64,000 bases of DNA from Spirodela intermedia (GCA_902729315.2 LR746278.1:1313001-1377000); one strand, 5' to 3'. Positions 38,201 through 49,995 are shown, counted from the stretch's first letter. The notes: a model not told the origin generated them from the sequence alone. Made by a program: numbers and translations.

Positions 38201-40205
38201 AGCGTTGATCCAGGAATCTCCCCAAACATAGACTCCATGATTACGCACAAGAACAGCTGTAGCTTTCGGGTAGTCTTCAATCTGCAATCCATCCACGTTA
38301 AAAAAGTCAGAATTTAAGCTGACTCACTGTCTCAATCAGAGGATGGGTATTTTCTCACTCTCTAAAGACATAGCAGATAATTAAACATCGACTCATCATT
38401 TTGACACCATCACTGTAGTCCTTCACCACATTCATTTTAGAAATGAAATGGTGTCATTCTACATATGTTCAATGTATGCCGCCACAATGTAGCCACTAGA
38501 ACACACAAATAAAATGCTTCGTTTTTTTTATGTCAACCTCAAAAATATTCATGGATTAACATCTCTCAATTGGCACAAAATTTCATAATAGTTGAAGTGC
38601 TGGAGATCAACATTGACTATCAGATTTCATATAAATCGTAATTTGATGCTCAAATAGTTAAAAATTAGATATCTGAATCCTAAATTCCCTGTGAGATCAG
38701 TCTCAACTAGGTATTGCATGCTTTGATTTAGCTACTCATAGCAGTCATTAATGAAATAAGTCATCAAAAGCCTAGAGATTCAAATGAGCATACTGCTTTA
38801 GCAAGGGATTCTGTGAGCTCGCCCTCATGTGCGGTATTCTCTATTATTGGGATGACGAGCTCATCATGGTAGCCATGGCCCTTGATACCTTTTATCATCT
38901 CCATGTGAGTTATCTGGAGAGAAGAAGATTACATGAACACAGTGAATAAAGTAGATGTGAAATGCACATGTGAATGGTCAAAAAGTTTCATAGAAGTATG
39001 AGTAATGTCATAGAACTGTCGATTCATTAGTAAAAAACTGAAACCAGTAAGTGCTATTGGTTAAAATTTTCAAATAGAAGGACCATATTTAATATCAATC
39101 TAGCAAAGAAATATCGTCAAAAACTCACGAAAGAGTAACGTTTGAAGAAAAATGGACGTAAGTCAAAAGCTTTACCCGGAATTCCCTTGAGAAAGGATGC
39201 AGCATCGTTACGAGACAGGACTCTAACCCGTGACTATGGATGACTGCACCAGCATCGCGCATTTCATAAGCCTAAAAAGCATTAAAATATATGTATGACA
39301 ATTAAAATCCAACCAACAAGCCCTTTTTAAGAAATGCAAGGAAAATAAACCGAACCCAAATAAAGTAGAAATGTCAATCTACATTTTGTGAAAACCAGAG
39401 AAGAAATCAAAGGACGCCAACAACATGTAAAGTGTCAAAAGAATAAGGATAGTAAGGCATTTACAATTGACTAACTGAGTGGATTTAAGAATTGAGACGT
39501 TCTGAAGAGTGGCGAGGATTGAATTTGACGCACGCAAATGCAACAAACAATGAGACCACATAGACGATGATACGAGCAGATATTTGGGGTAAGGACACCC
39601 AAGTACAAGACGCAACATCGATTGTACTCACACATTGATAAATTTAATAAGTACACAACTCCTCTTCGAGAAGAAGAATTTCATCTCATCTTTCACGAAG
39701 TAACAGACCCCGGTGTTTACCTTCATGAAGAGAGGAGCGCAGTCAGTACACTTTGGCGGCCTGTGCGGGTAAGGCTTCTTCACAGGGGTGCACAGGATCT
39801 CGCCGCTCGCCGAGAGCACATACATGTCTTCAGGGACCATTCTCTCCTTCTGCACGCCTATCGACCGGCGAAGAGACGCATGATCGGAGGAATTACGAGT
39901 GGTCGCCGTTCCGTTATCAACGAGAAATCGGAGAAAGGAAACCGCAGATAGAAAGCAAGCATCGAACTCTAGGTTGTGACTTGGATGCCACCTGAGGGGG
40001 ACATGACGATGAGCTGCTGCCGCTTGACGATTGAGTCCTCGTGGACCTTGATGGTGATGCTGCCGCCGGTGCCGGAGACCCAGCCGAGGGTATAGAACTG
40101 CCGGCATAATTCCGACACCAGTCCACGGGTCTCCTTCACAGCCGTGCTCTCAAGGTACGCCTGCGATGAAAGCAGAGGCACTCCCCCGTTCACTGCGGTG
40201 GCCAT
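34748..40205 (-). CDS. DEP1: Bifunctional methylthioribulose-1-phosphate dehydratase / enolase-phosphatase E1 (522 aa, 12 exons)
   Basis: Transcript order: 39992-40205, 39721-39857, 39176-39271, 38794-38913, 38192-38281, 36866-37048, 36545-36700, 35890-36039, 35704-35805, 35334-35443, 35072-35190, 34748-34839; 522 residues. The N-terminal half is the class-II-aldolase-like MtnB domain. Zinc ligands are H129 and H131 (IHSHG) and H204 (VRNHG), and the catalytic E154 lies in ITHMEMIKG; these correspond to APIP H115, H117, H195 and E139. The C-terminal half is the HAD-type MtnC domain: DIEGTTTP from D286, YSSGS near 420-424, NKRE with K455, and FLTDV with D481. Together they carry three successive steps of the methionine salvage (Yang) cycle in the cytosol. 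The fusion is normal for plants. All active-site residues are present, so it should be functional. Confidence 0.96.
35204..35278. repeat. (GA)n microsatellite in DEP1 intron 10
   Basis: About 74 bases of pure GA begin 14 bases above the exon-11 acceptor (exon 11 starts at 35190). On the transcribed strand this is a long CT run that serves as the polypyrimidine tract. Confidence 0.9.
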
Positions 40206-40857
40206 GGTTCTTCCTCCCTGATTCCTCCCCACTCCGACGGGCTGCCTCTTCTCAGTGGTGGTGCGCGTCCAGCAACCCGCGAGGCTTCGAGAAATTAAAA
40301 AGCTCCGCAGTTTTGGGTGCGGCATCCTCCCAAATGTTAGTCGTCTATTGAAGCTACGATTCTCCTGCGGGGAAGTGGAACGGAGGTGACGTTCGCTGGG
40401 CTCCCACGAGTAGCCAACGTGCGGATGTGAATATTTTTTACACAGCCCCTTTTAAATTATAAAATTTTAATTTTACCCCATCATTATTCAATTAACACGC
40501 AACATAAAAATAAACCGCATTTTATGCCGAAAATGACGATTCGGATTGTACACTTTTTTTTAAAGTGGGGCCCATAAATTAACCCCGGATAGAAAAATAG
40601 GCCCCAAACCTATCCAAACCTTAGAATAAATTTCATGAAAAAATAAGGACCTAAATGTAATATTATCATGTAACATCAATGCAAAGTTCAACCGTTGTGC
40701 GTATATTACTAACTGGTTGGCATCTTACAGGGATAGAATGAGAGAAGAGAACAGAAATCGCATCGCCATTTGAATGATTTTTCAGGCGATTCCGGTGGCT
40801 GGATGATCTACGTGAGTTCATCTTCTCCACCTCCTCTCTGTTTTCTGTCTTTTTCTC
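40206..40857. other. Intergenic: DEP1 promoter and S4-protein 3' region
   Basis: Both flanking genes are on the minus strand. The first roughly 200 bases are GC-rich (DEP1 5' UTR), and the next 250 are AT-rich. I recognise no clear TATA box or gene. Confidence 0.5.
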
Positions 40858-43821
40858 TTATAAATACTGAATGAGTTCAACCGAAAATTTTCCCTTCTTT
40901 GTAGCAACGATCTCCCCAACCTGCAAGTGACATGGAGAATCATGTTCAGAGATGACGCTCAGAGAGATCTGATACCTTCTCATGGCCAGCAGCTGATACC
41001 TTCAGTCTTCCCTTCCCACTGACAGAGACGACGTCGCCGGTCTTGAGTGTGGCTCCGTTCTTCGTGACAGGAGACCAGTTCACCCTCACATCTCCATTGC
41101 TGAAACGAAACAATCTACAGTTAGATGAATCAATGGAGACGTGGGTGGCCGGCGCAGGTGATGGATGAGAAGCGATGAATTCGCCAGGTTTCATGGAAAA
41201 GACAGACCTGATCAAAGAAACAAGCTTTGAACGTGATATCTTGAATCCTGCGCTGGCAAGGGCATCGACCCGGAGTGATGCTTCTATCGTTCTAAACGAC
41301 CTTGTCCTGCCATGGATGATAAGACCAAGGAAGAGTAAACACCCGTTTTAAGAGATGAAGGCAAATGGAGACGTGATCGCCAACCTTGGTGGTTCATACT
41401 CTAAGGCAAGCAATGGTATCTCCGTACAAGAAACAGAAACATTGCCGACCTGTAGGGTGGGGAAGATCGACAGCAGAAATTTTACATAATCTGTGCGTGA
41501 ATTTGGCGTTATAATGTAAATCCTTAAGAAGAAACGATCATAACTGCTTTAAAAACCAGTTAATGCGGTATCATTTCATTCAACTTCCTTTTGTCTGCAC
41601 TTGATATGTATGAACAAAAAGAAAATGAAGAACAGTTGGGTCAACATGTGTACTAAGGTTCCGTGAGCAGACCATTTACATAGAAACAGTAAGCCAAGAG
41701 ACCTTGACCTTGTCTAATGTTGATACGAGGAAGTCAACGAGTTCTGGCACGATGAGGACTTGGGCACCCTTTTCTCCCTGGGTAAAAGCGTTTTAAAACT
41801 ATTTTATTGATACTTATAAAAGCATATGCACCAAGAGAAGATCACCAGACAAGCAGGGAGACTTTAGGCAGATTCATATTTACCTGCAATAATATGTCTC
41901 CCACTTTATCCCTCACGATGCCTGTACCCAGGATTGCTCCAAGGAAGTCGCCATGAGCGCAAGGGTCAAACTCAAAGTTCCCTGAGATTCTGGGAGAAAT
42001 GACTATTCAGTTGCTTCATTAAGAACGAAGAAAATTTGTAGCTTACTTTTAAAAAATGGAAGGATTTTTAACCTTGAGAAAATGGATAACAACATATATT
42101 GAGATTATTTCGAACGACACTTTCAGAGAAAAAAAAAAAAAAAAACGAGGACGGCACCAAGAAGGCACCCTGATGAAGGCCCTCTACACAGGAAGCTTGC
42201 TTTCCTAGTCTGCAGGGCACAAGATCCGATATAAGTTCATCCACAGCAGCACCACCCATCTTCAGCGTATAGAACCTCATTGTTTCGTACTTAGTCTCTG
42301 TTTCATCCTGCACAAGCTTCATCCTCTCAAAGGGCTAGCAGTCCGTTCTTGTGTAGGAGACCACCGAACATACTGCTGAATAATCAATAGTGCACACCGA
42401 TCTATCTTAAATGATAAGATGCATTTCTGAACCTTCTTGGGCCAGTTATGCATTAGGATTTCCGATAATAAGAGATTTGAATATACCTCACAGCAGAAAT
42501 TGCATCTGGAGTGGTTTCCATGGTGTCAGGATGCCCAACAGAAATCCGACAACGCTCAGCCTTGACAATTCAAACATATATAAGGCACAACATATTTCTT
42601 AAGACGATTGGGATGCGGCTAGGCAATGAGAAGTAGGGTTTAGTTAAATCTAGCAGTCAACAAGAAGTAGTACAGAGTAACGCTTACCTGAGGGTATCCT
42701 CCCTGGGCCACGGCCCTGACATCAGCTAACTTCTCTAGGGCCATTGTTGCTTCCTTCACTACAGGTGGAGTAAGAAAATTTGTGTGTATGATGCTTCTTC
42801 GTATGGAGGCCCTTCTTGCCTGGTTAAAGGAGAATCATTGAGTCAACGCAATATAAATCAATGGCATAAGTGATGAAACACGATTGCGGACCTGAGAAAC
42901 ATAGCTTCGATGAATGGAAGACTAATTATTTCACAGAGATGAAATACCACAAAAAGAGATTAGTGAATAACATTTTCATCATATTGACTTAAATAAGTGA
43001 AGACATGGTAGAACTATCTATTTTATACGAAATAATCTCAGGGATCAAATTCAAATTTCATGATATAACCATACATTTGATATGTGCAGATGTCACCAGG
43101 CGGTTCCTCCGTGAAATTTTTTAAAATGCAGAAAAAAGTCAGCCGATAAATTCATGAAATCAATAAAGAAAACACGATGCCAGAATAAAGTCAGCTCCAA
43201 GTTTCATCAGTGGGGATGTATATGTGCTATCTTGTGTGCTTTCGGATTGACACAGTTTCATACAATGTTCGTGACTGTTTTGACGATCGGAATATTGAAA
43301 AGAGTAAAAGGAATCGATGAATAGTCAGGAAGACCTACACTGACAGTGACTCCCAGAACGCCACCGCCCACAAAAAACGAATCAAAACGGCACAAAGATC
43401 CTCTCCACCGACTCGTATCACGTTATGACTCAACAAATTGACGAGGAGGAGGGAGAAAAACAGTGATGCAACGAAGTACCATCTCAATTACGTTCTTGAC
43501 GGCCTCCGCGACATTCTTATCCGCAATCCCTCCGGGAGCTATCTCACAGAAAACTCCGTCTCTCCCGAGAGCTTCCACTTCCGAATGGCGCACCTGAACT
43601 GTACCAAAAAGTGACAAATACGCCGTTCAGACGCGCCCCTTCTCGTGGTTTCCAGAGACGAGGAACCAACGAGGTCTGACCGTACCCGTCCTCTTACCCC
43701 GAGAGTACGAGGGGAATTTGAGAGGAGATAGCCGGCGAGCTTGCGAAGACCATAGAAATGCCCTTCTCAGCGACGACCGACCCGCCAGCGCCGCCGCGGG
43801 AGCGGCAGCGACGGCCGCCAT
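40858..43821 (-). CDS. S4-domain RNA-binding protein, YlmH-like, probable plastid protein (328 aa, 10 exons)
   Basis: Transcript order: 43686-43821, 43480-43598, 42688-42819, 42487-42560, 41884-41989, 41709-41777, 41385-41449, 41208-41306, 40976-41099, 40858-40920; 328 residues. It resembles Arabidopsis At1g53120 and cyanobacterial YlmH-type proteins. The first 45 residues are Ala/Ser/Arg-rich with few acids, as in a plastid transit peptide. The middle (LADVRAVAQGGYPQAERCR, ISGNFEFDPCAHGDFLGAILGTG, VPELVDFLVSTLDKVGNV) is the YlmH N-terminal domain. The S4 RNA-binding domain spans about residues 242-305 (RVDALASAGFKISRSKLV, GDVRVNWSPVTKNGATLKTGD). The exact role is unknown to me; bacterial relatives act on ribosomes or cell division. 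Intron 1 is only 87 bases and its retention would add an in-frame stop. Confidence 0.92.
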
Positions 43822-44204
43822 CTCCACGTGCTGTTTTCTTCTCACGGCCGTTGTCGCCCCGTTTTTAATGGGCTTAGATAGAATCTGGCTGGACACAAAA
43901 TGGGCCCCAGTTTCAGTATATCGACCCATTTGGGCCCGATAATTTACCACGCCCAGAAGCAATGGAGTCCACTTTACGATATCCGAAACCCCACCGTCGG
44001 AAGACGACATACAGTGCTTTATATTTCTATCATCTTCTCCCCCGATGCAACCACGTTTTAGGGCATAAAGAACATTTACTAAAAATGTAAAATAAATTAT
44101 AAAAAAATAAAATAGGGGTTAAATTGTAAAATGTATAGTATAATTAAAATCCGCATTTGACGCGAAGCGTCGTCGTCTCCTTCAACGCTGCTAACGGGGG
44201 GGCG

Positions 44205-44954
44205 TCAAGCGCCCCCGGCTAGCTCTCGGACAACCTCCTTCAACCTCTCCGCCACTCGCAGGGGATCGCCATGGCTGCTCCCGTTCTCCGAAACCTGCAC
44301 GATTTTAGCGAGTGACTGAGGCCCGTTTCTTCTTGCACCGTCTCTATGGGGGGCAAGAGAGGGACTTACCAGGGAGTGGAAGCTGTGGAAGGCGGCGCCG
44401 CCGGCCACGGCGAAGCCCGCGTTGACCACCTCGGCTCCTTCCTCCTCCATCACCCGCAGGATCTCGAAGAAAACCGGCTGATCAGCCCGCCTGCTGACGA
44501 GAACCACCTCCACGCCCGAGCCCAGGTCTCTGACTTCCAAGTGGGGGAGCGCCGCCGGGCCTGATGCGGTGCCGCCCGCCGTAGGGGTCCCGCAACCGGC
44601 GTTGGCGTTGACCATGGCTTCCCTCCTCTCCTCCATCTTTGCCAGCCTCTCTCTCGTCTCTCTTATGTAGCTGCAGGCGTCGTCCAAGCGGTCGGACTGC
44701 CCCACAGCCCCTCGCTGCGCATCAGAGAAAGAGAGAGAGAGTTTATCTCTCTAGTATGGATGGGACTGTGATGGAAGAAGAGAGTGGTCGCCGTGGGATT
44801 CTGAAGGTTGGGCAAGTACCTTGGAGGGGGGCAGGAGAGAGTCCAGCTTGGAGAAGAGAGACTTCATGAGTGCCCTTCTTTTCTTCTCCACCGTCTTCCT
44901 CTCCAGCTTCTGAGGAGGATGGGCCTTTTCCCTCCTTCTGCTTGGTGCTTCCAT
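44205..44954 (-). CDS. Small bHLH transcription factor with ACT-like C-terminus (189 aa, 3 exons)
   Basis: Exons 44820-44954, 44370-44714 and 44205-44294 join in phase 0. The basic/helix-1 part, KLERKTVEKKRRALMKSLFSKL, lies at residues 16-37, and helix 2 continues over the intron as GQSDRLDDACSYIRETRERL. This resembles Arabidopsis bHLH36/118/125/126-type proteins (Ib-like group), known from stress and iron responses. E and RR are kept in the basic region, but the usual His is Thr or Val, so E-box binding is likely but unproven. Residues about 100-160 (LEVRDLGSGVEVVLVSRR, FFEILRVMEEEGAEVVNAGF) fit the beta-alpha pattern of the ACT-like dimerisation domain. The gene lies 383 bases downstream of the S4 gene start on the same strand. 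The family is clear; the orthologue is not. Confidence 0.88.
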
Positions 44955-45770
44955 CCAGAGAGAGAGAGAGAGGGCGAGAGGCGAGGATTGAGGGGGCGAC
45001 GATCCTCGTCGTAGGAAGAACAGAGGAAGATATACACGATAGAAGTTGAGTCAGTGGGTCCCCTGCAGTCACGCCGACTCGTCGATGTGTCGATAGCAAT
45101 TGTACTACCCAGATTATTTTTTCTCTATAAGTCCATTTTAAAATATTATAATATCACCCGATAATTTGGTTCATTCTCCTCGATTAAAAAATATATATTA
45201 TTAATTAAAGTATTAAATGCTTGTAATATCGTTCGACGACATCATATTTACCCACCCAATATAAAAAATATATATTTAACATATCTTAAATGAAATAATC
45301 CTAATGATTATTCATTAATGGTAGATACATTTATCTTCCTGTGGTCTCAGTCGTCCCACGCGACCGCGCGTTGACTTCCCTCTCGGAGGGCACCGACCAC
45401 ATTGAGGATTTTAAAAAACACCCTACAGAGTTAAATAGTGACGTCTTAGTTTGGTTCTACGACGCCGTCACGCAGTTGGTCGCCGAAAAGCGTGAAAACA
45501 TAGACTTGATGTCCTGAGTTGACATCAGATATTAGGAAAAAGCTGAATCGAACGTCGTGTAGCAGTCGGTCAATTAGTGCATGCGGACTTCGAGTCAAAA
45601 GTATTGCTAATCGAGCGGCTAATACGATCCCGAGCCCGGCCTATTTGGGGAAAAGCGGCGGCAGCAGCCGTAGGATTCGAATAGCTCCTCTCACGATTCC
45701 GACGAGTTCGTCGTCTGCCGGAGATACCTGAGCTTCTTCTACAAGGATAGAGAGAGAGAGAGAGAAGAGA
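44955..45770. other. Intergenic: bHLH promoter and AT-rich spacer
   Basis: GA-rich leader sequence near 44959-44970 lies upstream of the bHLH ATG. Then come AT-rich DNA and a GC-richer block at 45340-45730. I found no coding frame with family resemblance. Confidence 0.4.
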
Positions 45771-46113
45771 GAGAATCTTCGCAGAGAGGGAGAGAGAGAA
45801 GAGAAAGAGAAAGAGAAAGAAGAGAGGAAGAGAAAGAGTCTTCGCAGAGGAGGAGAGAGGAAGAGAGAGAGAGAGAAGAGAGAGAGAGAGAAGAGAGGAA
45901 GAGAGAGAGTCTTCGCAGAGAAGGAGAGAGGGAGAGAGAGAGAGAAGAGAGGAAGAGAGAGAGTCTTCGCAGAGAAGGAGAGAGGGAGGGAGAGAGAGAG
46001 AGGAGAGGAAGCGAGAGAAAGAGTGAAGAGAGAAGCGAGAGAGAGGAAGAGAGAGAAAGAGAGGAGGGAGTCTTCGCAGAGAGAGAGAGAGAGAGAGAGA
46101 GGAAGACAGAAGA
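45771..46113. repeat. GA-rich minisatellite with recurring TCTTCGCAG, left part
   Basis: Purine-rich GA/GGA/GAA tracts are punctuated by TCTTCGCAG at 45776, 45839, 45910, 45964 and 46071. The unit is therefore roughly 54-107 bases and variable. The array continues at 47898 beyond an inserted LTR, with a sixth TCTTCGCAG at 47980. Confidence 0.8.
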
Positions 46114-47897
46114 TGATGGAGTGATTGAGCCAAACATCTCTTCATCTAAAGTCAACTCAACGGAGTCAACTCTAGAAAATGATCAACCTCGATTGGATAC
46201 TTCAGACACCTAAAGGTTACTAATCGGAACACTTCAACAGAACAAGGGGAGAGAATTGAATACTGATGTTGAGATCCAGAAAGCTGACTAAGGGCAGATT
46301 CCCACCTCAGTTAAAACTGACTTTGACACTTGGACTAATAAGAGGATTCACCTTATTCAAAGGACTCCAGAAGAAGAAGAAGAGAGCCCATAGAAGAAGA
46401 GCCCATGGAGGAAGTGCCCATCAGCCAATGGGCCCATGGAGACACCATCTCTACCCAAGAGTTGTTTCTAACCGCCCAACTACCCTCTCTCTCTCTCATT
46501 CATCTCGTTTTCTATAAATGGAAGATGGAATACCATCTTATCTTTCCCGCCTTTACTCTCTCGTTCTTTCCCTTCTTCCCCTTCTTCCCCTTCTCCTCCG
46601 CCGGAACCCCTTCGTTCTCCCTCCTTCCACTTCTTCTCCTCCACCGGCATCCCCTTCCCCTCGTTCCCTCTATCTCTTCCCTAGTCCCTTTTCCCCTCTC
46701 TTTCTCTGCCTCCTCGTCGCTCACCTCGCTGCCACCGTTCTGCCTCTTCTCCGTCCACCCCTTCGTCACGATTTCTACCGCCTTACCACCGCCCGTCGCC
46801 GCCAGCCTGCTCCTCGCCTTCCGCCTCGCTGCCATCATCCCGTCCTCCTCGTCGTCCGCCCCGACGCCATCCGCCCTGTCGTTCCCGTTCCCACCTTCTT
46901 GCCGCCGCCCGTCGCCGCCCGTCGCCGCCGCCCGTCGCCGCCGCCCGTCGCCGCCTTTCCGCCGCCTCGTCGTCCGCCTCGCCACCACCGTTCTGCCTCG
47001 TCACTGTCCGCCTCGTCGCCGCCTTCCATTTCCTCGCCGATCACCCGTCGCCCCCTTTTCTCTCTCTTCCGCCGTCAGCATGAGAGCCGTCTCTTTTCTC
47101 TCGCCCGCTGGCGCCCTCGTTTAGCCCCTTTCTCTCTCTCTCCTGCAGTCAGCACGAGACCCACCTTTTTTCTCTCTCTCTCCGGCAGTCATCGCCACGA
47201 CAACTACCTTTTTCTCTCTCTCTCGCCTCCTATCCATGTCAATTTTCCGTCTCTCCCTTACTCGTTCATTCTCTCCCTCACTTCCGTTCTCTCCCATCTT
47301 CTTTCCCTTGTAACCTCTTCCTTGATCTTATCTCTTTCCCTTTCCTTCTCCATCTTTCACTGAATTCCCTCTCTTCCTCATCTTCAGCTTTAGGAGTGTC
47401 TTCTCTTTTATTCTTTTCCTCCCTGTTTCCTCTCCATTCATCTTCTTCTCAAAGTGTGGAACTCCTAAGGAGGATCAAACCAACTACTCCAAGAATTATT
47501 AAGAGTTTTCAAGGGTTCCAGCAAGGTATCTTTACCTCTAAATTATTGTGGTGATTGATCAAAGTTTATAACCCTAATTGAATGAGTATCCATATGATAG
47601 TTACTAAATTCCCTAATTGAATTATAACTCCCTTGCTTTAGAAGTGAGTATCCATAGAATAGCTACTAAATTCCAAAGTTCGGTGATCCATTCCTCCGGA
47701 ATAAGTCTTCTCTGATTTATTGAATGAGCAACCCTAATTAAGGTGATTAAAACGGTCTCAAATTTCCTTAATTGCGTGATCAAGCATAGTGACTTAAACC
47801 CCAGTTTGAAAGTCTTAAAGCACCTTCTTTACAAACCTTAATTTGATGTACCTCAATTCAGAAGGATAATCTGATTTTCTAAATTTGTCCCCCATCA
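46114..47897. mobile_element. Solo LTR (1784 bp) with 5-bp target-site duplication GAAGA
   Basis: The element starts TGATGG and ends CCATCA, perfect terminal inverted hexamers with the canonical TG...CA. GAAGA lies immediately before it (46109-46113) and immediately after it (47898-47902). Sequence on both sides is the same GA-rich minisatellite, so removing the element and one GAAGA restores a continuous array. A TATA box, CTATAAATGG, at 46512-46521 and long pyrimidine-rich tracts after it fit an LTR promoter and leader. No gag/pol sequence, PBS or PPT is present, so this is a solo LTR left by recombination. Superfamily is undetermined. Confidence 0.85.
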
Positions 47898-48279
47898 GAA
47901 GAGAGAAGCGAGAGAGAGAAAGAGAGAAGAGAGAGAGAGAAGGGAGAGAAGGAGGAGAGAGAGAGAGCGAGAGGGAGAGTCTTCGCAGCACTCCGTCCTC
48001 CCGGCGGCAGACGAGGCCGTTTATCCGGTTCGCCATCCCAAGACTGGCCTCTCCGCTCGTTTCTGATCTCGCAATGGGCCCAAACATAACCAATGGGCCG
48101 ATGCCAATGCTCAAAAATGGGCTACGACCTTTTCCATTCAATGCGCTAATGGGGGCAACGAGAGAAAACACAAAGAAATGGGCTCCTGCCCAGATGCATA
48201 ACGGGGAAGTTAGGAATTCTCCGTGCTTTTGGGCCGGATAATATCTCCGCCAGCCGGGCCCATTGAAGTTCCCGCATAA

Positions 48280-48312
<33 letters not shown>

Positions 48313-49995
48313 GACAGAGAGAGAGAGTGAAAGGAGAGAAGAAGAAGAGAGGTTTACTTATCATGTGGGAGTCAACGTCCGCAAGTCAAGTCGAAGTGAT
48401 GGCGTATTTCATCAGCGATTTCGGGAAGCGCGCTCGGCCAATTGGACGGCAGCTTCACCGTCGTCTTCTATCCTCTTAATCCAGACTATGAAAATCTTCT
48501 TGATGATGATGATGATGGATTTAGCGTACCCAGAGGGCGATCGTCGTCATCGTCGTCATGGGCCGCCGGTGTCACCGTCGTGGGCCGCCTCCGTGATAAG
48601 GTCCTGTCCCTTATATTCTCGTGAGGAAGGCGGCGGTGGATGGCAGTTGCCATTGTTCGACAGCGACTCACTGTTGTCCCCTAAGATCTTTCTGAGGCCA
48701 TTCCTGCGGTGGTGGACACCCGATTAGCGGCGAATCCATGGCCAATTAGGGTTTGCAGGTTTCTGATAGGCTCTTAGGGTTCCTTCTCTCTGTGACTTCC
48801 CAGCTGGCCCGTCCCCAGCCGAGGAGATACTGATTTGAAGGCGATGTGAAGTGGCCGGCCGTCGGAGACTACGGGGTGGAGAAGAGAGTTCTTCTGGCGC
48901 TCCGCCATGGATTGTCCTCTGCTTTTAGGGTTTCGAACCCCCGCCACAGTCGTCTGAAGATTCCGGATCATTGGAATCTTCGCCGGGCTCCCCTCCCTGT
49001 GCTCGCAGATGGCACACGGGGGCCTTCGGCCGACATTATCATTGGGAGGAGGAAGCAGGGTTTGCCTTACGTCGCCCCTGACGTCCACCGAGGCATATAA
49101 TTTAGGGTTTGCCGCCATTAATCGGCCATCTGAGGGCAACATGATGGTGCTCCCTGTCCCGGGCCCGCAGTGGCTCTGTAGTTTAATGGCGGGGGCAGCA
49201 GCAGCAGTAGCTCCACCGAGAAGGCCACAGCAGTAAGTTGCACCAGTTCTCCCCCGTCTGCAGTCCCCTTTTTGGCCCGTTGCGAAAGTCGGAGCCGTAA
49301 ACCTAATTTCTTCGCAGGCCTGGAAGAGGAAGAAGAAGGAGACTGTCCACCACGGGGTCCCGCCGAGCTTTTCCTCTGTCGTCTTCCTCATCCCCGCCGT
49401 CTCCCCCGTGTGTCAACTCTCCGGAGCCGTCTTTGTCCGCACTCGGCACGGGCACTTTTTTCTCGCCTGTCCCATCTGCGATTCCCCATCCTCTCTCTGC
49501 AGATTTCTCCTCGTGGGTGAAAGAAGAAGCTCTGTTTACAGAAAGAGAGAGAGAGAGTAGAGAGAGAAAGATTAGAGCATATGTTCTGGAAATTCTCCAT
49601 CGGCGGCCGATCAAAGGGAGAAAGAAAGCTGAAAAGACAAGGAGGGTGAGGGAAATTGCATAGGGGAGAGAGAGAGAGAGAGAAAGTGGTGAACAGATCG
49701 CCATTACGGCTTGTCGTGTAGAGGAAGGATTCTCATCTTCTTTATGCTCCCCGAGGACCACCTCACCCCCACCATCATCTCACCTCTCTATCCTTCTCCT
49801 TTCCCGTCCACACCAGGATTCTTCTCCTTCCCCTTCCTCTCTGTCTCTATCTCTCTCTTTCTCTCTCTCTACGCCGCCATTTTTCGCTATATATAGAGCA
49901 GAGAGCGAGGCATCTCGGAGGGGGCTCGTCGTCTATGATTGCCCTCCACTGGAAGAACCCTAATTTCAGCAGGGCGGCGAGAACTGTGGAGGGAG
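47898..49995. other. Remainder of GA minisatellite, unassigned GC-rich DNA, and CCT-gene promoter
   Basis: GA/GACA tracts lie at 47898-47990, 48278-48335, 49545-49575 and 49660-49685. About 48000-49450 is GC-rich, with several overlapping open frames of 60-205 codons on both strands, none of which I recognise. Reading is consistent with promoter and leader DNA of the CCT gene or an unannotated transcript. A TATATATAG box lies at 49888-49896. Confidence 0.4.
49888..49896 (+). promoter_or_regulatory. TATA box of the CCT-motif gene
   Basis: TATATATAG lies 100 bases before the start codon at 49996, with a CT-rich stretch just upstream, as is common in plant core promoters. Confidence 0.6.

Noticed and set aside
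42126-42145. Poly-A run that could mark a retroposed copy
   Set aside because: It sits inside an intron of the S4 gene, with no flanking coding sequence or target-site duplication.
45570-46155. Long Ser/Leu-rich minus-strand frames
   Set aside because: Simple read-through of the GA minisatellite (repeating SLSLSL).
46405-47363. Two plus-strand open frames of 239 and 281 codons rich in Pro, Ser and Leu
   Set aside because: They lie inside the solo LTR in pyrimidine-rich sequence; low complexity and no protein-family match.
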